Source of the DNA: a virus
Reading direction: 5' to 3' (one strand)
IMG/VR virus record: IMGVR_UViG_3300020394_001139
Location: 1 to 23,480 of that record
DNA length: 23,480 bases
The notes beneath the pieces were generated by a model. The model worked only from the letters and a program-made list of their open reading frames with translations, was not told where the DNA came from and made no database searches. The translations under genes and the position numbers were made by a program. This document shows, in pieces, positions 20,655 to 23,480 of this stretch; within the stretch, counting starts at the first letter, position 1; each line of letters starts with the position of its first letter.

Positions 20655-20979
20655 TCATCTTTCCTTCTAAAACTTTTGAATCTCTCATAGCCTCAACCAC
20701 TAGGTCTAGATCACTTAGCTTTCTTCTAAGTTCATCTCCATAAGCTTCGGCTTTTTGTAAATCTTGTTGTAATGATTTGTTGAGTGCAGACATCTTAGCC
20801 ATATCGCCTTGTAGTGTCTTAACACTCTCTTGTGCTGTATTTACTGCTACTTCAAGTTTTGAATTATTTTCACGAAGTGTAGCAATTGTATTTTGTGTGG
20901 TGTCATAATAATATTTTGCACCATAGCCTATTCCAGCTAAAATAGCCATAAGGGCTATCATACCATAAACTTTAAGCAT
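20476..20979 (-). CDS. Inner-membrane spanin (Rz-like, i-spanin)
   Basis: A 167-aa protein with one N-terminal transmembrane segment at about 4-20, then a long coiled coil (about 30-95; ATLRENNSKLEVAV, TLQGDMAKMSALNKSLQQ, ELRRKLSDLDLV), and a Gly/Ser/Glu-rich disordered tail from about 125. This is the layout of Rz-type i-spanins, which join with an o-spanin across the periplasm. The tail is where the o-spanin lipoprotein gene overlaps in another frame, which explains its odd composition. The ribosome site is weak. Confidence 0.76.
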   Translation of the reverse strand: MLKVYGMIALMAILAGIGYGAKYYYDTTQNTIATLRENNSKLEVAVNTAQESVKTLQGDMAKMSALNKSLQQDLQKAEAYGDELRRKLSDLDLVVEAMRDSKVLEGKMNGATANLWRDFMGDTGGSSERPLPGWLQRVPPGAGDKSSNSGGEGSDTGSSETEAGTTQ

Positions 20980-21517
20980 TATATAATTCGCGAAATCTCT
21001 TCAGCAATGTTGGATTCTTTTTCTTTCTGCGATCCATTACATTATGTGTAGTAAATCTCGGCCCCATCTGTGTATCTGCAGGATTAGGAATCGATGCAGT
21101 TGTTGTTGCTTCTTCGCCTTGAGCACTCTTCATTGCTGCAGCTGTAGGTGCACCCTTTTCACCTTTCTTCCGCATTCTTTTGCCGGAAGCTCTGCGCTTT
21201 CTAATGTTGTCCCATAGGCTTTCTTTTTGCATTTCTTTTGTTTTCTTTTTCATGGCATTGATGTACTTTCTATAAACTGCTGCTTCTGCTGTTTTGCCCA
21301 TTACTCTTGCTCTTTGTTCCATTGCAATTGCTGCTTGTATTTTATGAGCATGAGTTTTACCTGAGCTCTTTATCTTTGCAACACTTGCTTTGGCTGTTTC
21401 AACATCTTTGAAACCCAAGCCTTTGATTGTGCCTTTTGGATTCTCGTCTGTGTAAAGATCGCTGTGCTTTTTTGAATTAGCAGGCTGTCCTTTCTTACGA
21501 GGAATCCTCTTATTCAT
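20972..21517 (-). CDS. Lys/Arg-rich conserved phage protein
   Basis: A 181-aa very basic protein. Residues 28-95 hold a block, GTIKGLGFKDVETAKASVAK and HKIQAAIAMEQRAR, then GKTAEAAVYRKYINAMKKK, that I know from many marine phages and from DUF families of unknown role. A second block reads KESLWDNIRKRRASGKRMRKKGEKGAPT, seen in T4-like structural or scaffold-associated proteins (written here in two pieces in those proteins). It ends in a basic PTLLKRFRELY tail. The start overlaps the upstream stop as ATGA. A DNA-binding or head-internal protein is possible; not proven. Confidence 0.6.
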   Translation of the reverse strand: MNKRIPRKKGQPANSKKHSDLYTDENPKGTIKGLGFKDVETAKASVAKIKSSGKTHAHKIQAAIAMEQRARVMGKTAEAAVYRKYINAMKKKTKEMQKESLWDNIRKRRASGKRMRKKGEKGAPTAAAMKSAQGEEATTTASIPNPADTQMGPRFTTHNVMDRRKKKNPTLLKRFRELYNA

Positions 21518-22101
21518 TTATAAATCTCGCTAGCTGTTACGTAAATTTGTTGTCCTGTTTTGATATGTGTGGCTTCATATATGTCCACACCAAATACATC
21601 ACCAACTGGAAAAGAATCATCATGTATTTTAATCTGATCCTTTGGCAGTACCATTTCTTCATGAGTGCTGTTCAACATCTTAGCTTCTTTGACTCTATAG
21701 ATTCCAGGTGACATCTGCCTGTCCTCTAATACAAACCATTGATTCTCTTCATTCAAGAAATCTAATACATCTACTCCTGCTTTATGCATTGCTTTCTGAA
21801 GGCAATCGTCGGTAAGATTGTATTTTTCTTTAATGAGAAACAAAGCAGCGGCGAATGAGCCGAGCTTACTTCCTCCACCAGGGATTTTACTGAGCAGGCG
21901 TTTAATGTTAGCACACAGACGAATAAAGGGAGTATAAGAAGACTTTTTTGCATCGGTATCCATTTTGACGTCTTTGATACGTTTGCCATCTTTATCGATC
22001 AACCCTTCTTTATACGCGTCCCAGTTTTCCCACTTCATTACCAACATACGAATGAAGCGAAAAGTATACGCTAGGTCTGCCGCTCTTTTAACTAATCCCA
22101 T
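21514..22101 (-). CDS. Conserved T4-like phage protein
   Basis: A 195-aa soluble protein. The N-terminal RAADLAYTFRFIRMLVMKWE and YTPFIRLCANIKRLLSKIPGG, then GSFAAALFLIKEKY, are blocks that I know from T4-like phages in the same neighbourhood. It is helical at the N-terminus and strand-rich at the C-terminus (FVLEDRQMSPGIYRVK, GVDIYEATHIKTGQQIYV). The ATG overlaps the upstream stop as TAATG. It sits with assembly-type genes, so a virion or morphogenesis role is likely; the exact role is unknown. Confidence 0.6.
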   Translation of the reverse strand: MGLVKRAADLAYTFRFIRMLVMKWENWDAYKEGLIDKDGKRIKDVKMDTDAKKSSYTPFIRLCANIKRLLSKIPGGGSKLGSFAAALFLIKEKYNLTDDCLQKAMHKAGVDVLDFLNEENQWFVLEDRQMSPGIYRVKEAKMLNSTHEEMVLPKDQIKIHDDSFPVGDVFGVDIYEATHIKTGQQIYVTASEIYK

Positions 22102-22469
22102 TAAATCTTCCTCAGTACCTCTATAATCGATTGGTCCATCGCAATTCCAGTATATTGATCATCTCTAATATATTTCAAATAAACTAAAAATGGTTTTACT
22201 ACTGGCCAATGTTTTTCAGTCAGCTTAAGCTCTAAGATATTCAGGGCGGCCTCAATACCAAAGGAGTTGAACACTACTATCAAATGATTGAGTATCAACC
22301 TCTCGGCGAGCTCGCCCTGATCTAGATATCGATTCAGCAATCTTTTGATATACTTAAATCTTTTCAAATCCTCATGGAATTCTTCGATGTCGGAGAACTG
22401 AGGATTACGATAATGCTTTGCTGCATAAAGAAGAACATTGTCTTCGGTGAGTTCATTGAATATCATCAT
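22101..22469 (-). CDS. Conserved T4-like phage protein with EFHEDLKRFKYIKRL motif
   Basis: A 122-aa helical protein. NVLLYAAKHYRNPQFSDIEE, FHEDLKRFKYIKRLLNRY, and ERLILNHLIVVFNSFG are the conserved blocks of a small family found in most T4-like marine phages, probably the DUF7207 type (number from memory). There is no membrane segment. The start lacks a clear ribosome site, and a second ATG follows directly (22466). It is linked by a one-base overlap to the next gene. Function unknown, though its constant place among head genes suggests assembly. Confidence 0.6.
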   Translation of the reverse strand: MMIFNELTEDNVLLYAAKHYRNPQFSDIEEFHEDLKRFKYIKRLLNRYLDQGELAERLILNHLIVVFNSFGIEAALNILELKLTEKHWPVVKPFLVYLKYIRDDQYTGIAMDQSIIEVLRKI

Positions 22470-22487
22470 AAAAATATATATTCAAGT

Positions 22488-22817
22488 TTATTCTTCGTCC
22501 ATCACCGCTTCAAGTTCTTCGATAAGATCAGCTTTACTCTTCCTACGATCCAGTTCAATGCCGTAGTCACGTCCTAGATCTTCTAGTTCTTTCTTTGACA
22601 TTGATTCGAGATCGTAATATTCATACTCTTCTTCATCATCGTCTACTGGCTCAGGCATTGCTTCGATAAGAACTTCTGGCGCGCCGCCACCATGCCATTC
22701 ATCAATTTGAGCTTGTGTATGTTTACTAGATTTGAAGAGTTCACCAGTGTTTGGATCTTCCCAACCACGTAGAGTTGGAACTGCATCCTTACACCAACCA
22801 GGAGCTTTAATCGCCAT
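22488..22817 (-). CDS. Small protein with SAP/Rho-N-like C-terminal motif
   Basis: A 109-aa protein. The N-terminal part, KAPGWCKDAVPTLRGWEDP and TGELFKSSKHTQAQIDEW, is a conserved marine-phage block with one Cys. An acidic linker (PVDDDEEEYEYY) leads to a two-helix C-terminus, SMSKKELEDLGRDYGIELD and RRKSKADLIEELEAV, which has the pattern of SAP, HeH/LEM or Rho-N helix-extension-helix domains that bind nucleic acids or proteins. AAAGGA seven bases upstream supports the start, which overlaps the preceding gene by 11 bases. The role is probably structural or DNA-linked. Confidence 0.58.
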   Translation of the reverse strand: MAIKAPGWCKDAVPTLRGWEDPNTGELFKSSKHTQAQIDEWHGGGAPEVLIEAMPEPVDDDEEEYEYYDLESMSKKELEDLGRDYGIELDRRKSKADLIEELEAVMDEE

Positions 22818-23480
22818 TTTTCATTCCTTTGTATGCTGCTGCAATTTTGTTAATAACATTTTTATCGCCGATCTTAGAGTCATTGTCTCTAGCCTTTCCG
22901 TTAGGTCCAGCACGTCCGGCCTTGGCTGCATCATCGATACCCTTTGCATGTGTATCGTCAGTTTCGCCTTTCTTATGATCGTCCTTCATCTTCTTGGCCA
23001 TACCACCTTCGTCTTCCTTATGCTGTGGCTCAGCCTTAGCACCAGATTGATTAGGTTGTTTAGCTTCCCAAACAGACATCAGTCGATCACGAATCGTTGA
23101 TTCCTTCTTAGGATTCATTTTTACATCTTCCTCACCGCCGTTTTTCTTCGGCTCGTCTTCTTTATCACCAGCCTTTGAAATAGCTTTACGACGCTTGTGC
23201 AGATATTTATCTGAGCTATCTACATCGCCATCGTTATCAATATCTTTGTCTTTACGATCAGCAAACTTTTTCTTAACGGCTTTAGGATCTACTTTATCCA
23301 TACCTTCACCGTCATCAGACTTGTCGTTTGATGCGTCTTCATCAGCTTTCTCTGGCTTTTCGTGTGTATAACCCATCTTAGCATACTTTTCATGATCTTC
23401 AGGCGTTTTAGCCTCAACCTCTTTACCGGTTTTAGGATCATACATCTTATGAGGATATTTTACCTCGTCATTTTCTTCTT
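22807..23480 (-). CDS. Acidic/basic virion or prohead-core-like protein with EF-hand loop, 5' partial
   Basis: The frame stays open through the window's right edge, so the N-terminus is missing. The visible part is at least 223 codons. The Met at 23445 is probably internal, since the preceding codons encode KYPHK and look like the same domain. It is very rich in Lys, Asp and Glu and low in hydrophobics, and looks disordered. DIDNDGDVDSSD (about 68-79 from the Met) is a calcium-type loop followed by KYLHKRRKAISK, a pair that I know from T4-like prohead-core or structural proteins. A second block, STIRDRLMSVWEAKQP, is also typical. A scaffold or internal head protein is the likely role. Confidence 0.55.
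   Translation of the reverse strand, partial: EENDEVKYPHKMYDPKTGKEVEAKTPEDHEKYAKMGYTHEKPEKADEDASNDKSDDGEGMDKVDPKAVKKKFADRKDKDIDNDGDVDSSDKYLHKRRKAISKAGDKEDEPKKNGGEEDVKMNPKKESTIRDRLMSVWEAKQPNQSGAKAEPQHKEDEGGMAKKMKDDHKKGETDDTHAKGIDDAAKAGRAGPNGKARDNDSKIGDKNVINKIAAAYKGMKNGD

Noticed and set aside
22732-23100. Plus-strand open frame of 122 codons
   Set aside because: It mirrors the acidic/basic protein on the minus strand; the hydrophobic look comes from reading Lys/Asp/Glu codons in reverse.
1-23480. tRNA genes, CRISPR arrays, insertion sequences, attachment sites
   Set aside because: No cloverleaf-like sequence, no regularly spaced repeats, no transposase or integrase frames and no long direct repeats were seen by eye.

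Overview
The window is a gene-dense stretch of a T4-like marine myovirus genome (Caudoviricetes). Every gene I can support reads leftward on the minus strand. Genes overlap by 1 to 8 bases or sit a few bases apart, and there is no RNA gene, transposase or CRISPR array. The phage assignment rests on a PhoH ATPase, class I ribonucleotide reductase (NrdA and NrdB), a PD-(D/E)XK exonuclease, a GIY-YIG-like endonuclease, a HAD-type nucleotidase, a spanin pair and several small proteins of types familiar from marine T4-like phages. The lipoprotein spanin and the exported binding protein point to a Gram-negative host. I cannot name the host.

Layout, right to left in the direction of transcription. 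(1) 23480-19440 holds virion-assembly-like and lysis genes: a 5'-truncated acidic protein with an EF-hand loop, a small protein with a SAP/Rho-N-like C-terminus, two conserved T4-like proteins, a basic Lys-rich protein, an overlapping i-spanin/o-spanin pair, a DUF1353-type membrane protein and a small helical protein. (2) 19347-11030 holds nucleotide metabolism and DNA processing: NrdA with a built-in glutaredoxin, NrdB, a 50-aa zinc ribbon, a GIY-YIG-like endonuclease, a DUF6433-type protein, a 50-aa helical protein, a conserved His/Cys-rich protein, an MPTY-type small protein, PhoH, an exported small protein, the exonuclease, three small unknown proteins and the HAD nucleotidase. (3) 11033-10490 holds a small protein and an EF-hand membrane protein. 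(4) 10473-2075 is a sugar island of about 8.4 kb. It has five DxD glycosyltransferases, two GT25-like glycosyltransferases, one sialyltransferase/DUF115-like protein, a UDP-sulfoquinovose synthase (SqdB), a B12-binding-type radical SAM enzyme and one small protein. (5) 2011-24 holds a zincin-like HExxH protein, a coiled-coil protein, an exported glycine-zipper protein and an exported BMP-family (PnrA-like) solute-binding protein.

Transcription signals are unusually legible. Seven sites have a TTTACT, TTTACA or TTGACA -35 box, exactly 17 bases, then a TATAAT-like -10 box. Six lie at or just before gene boundaries and one lies inside a GT25-like gene of the sugar island. One of them is nested in a perfect 12-bp inverted repeat followed by a T run, so it looks like a promoter inside a terminator or operator. 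Two TATAAATA boxes resemble T4 late promoters.

The most interesting system is the sugar island. SqdB would make UDP-sulfoquinovose from UDP-glucose and sulfite. It sits inside a tightly coupled run of glycosyltransferases with a radical SAM enzyme. My inference is that the phage encodes a pathway that builds a sulfonated or otherwise modified glycan on its virion, its DNA or the host surface.
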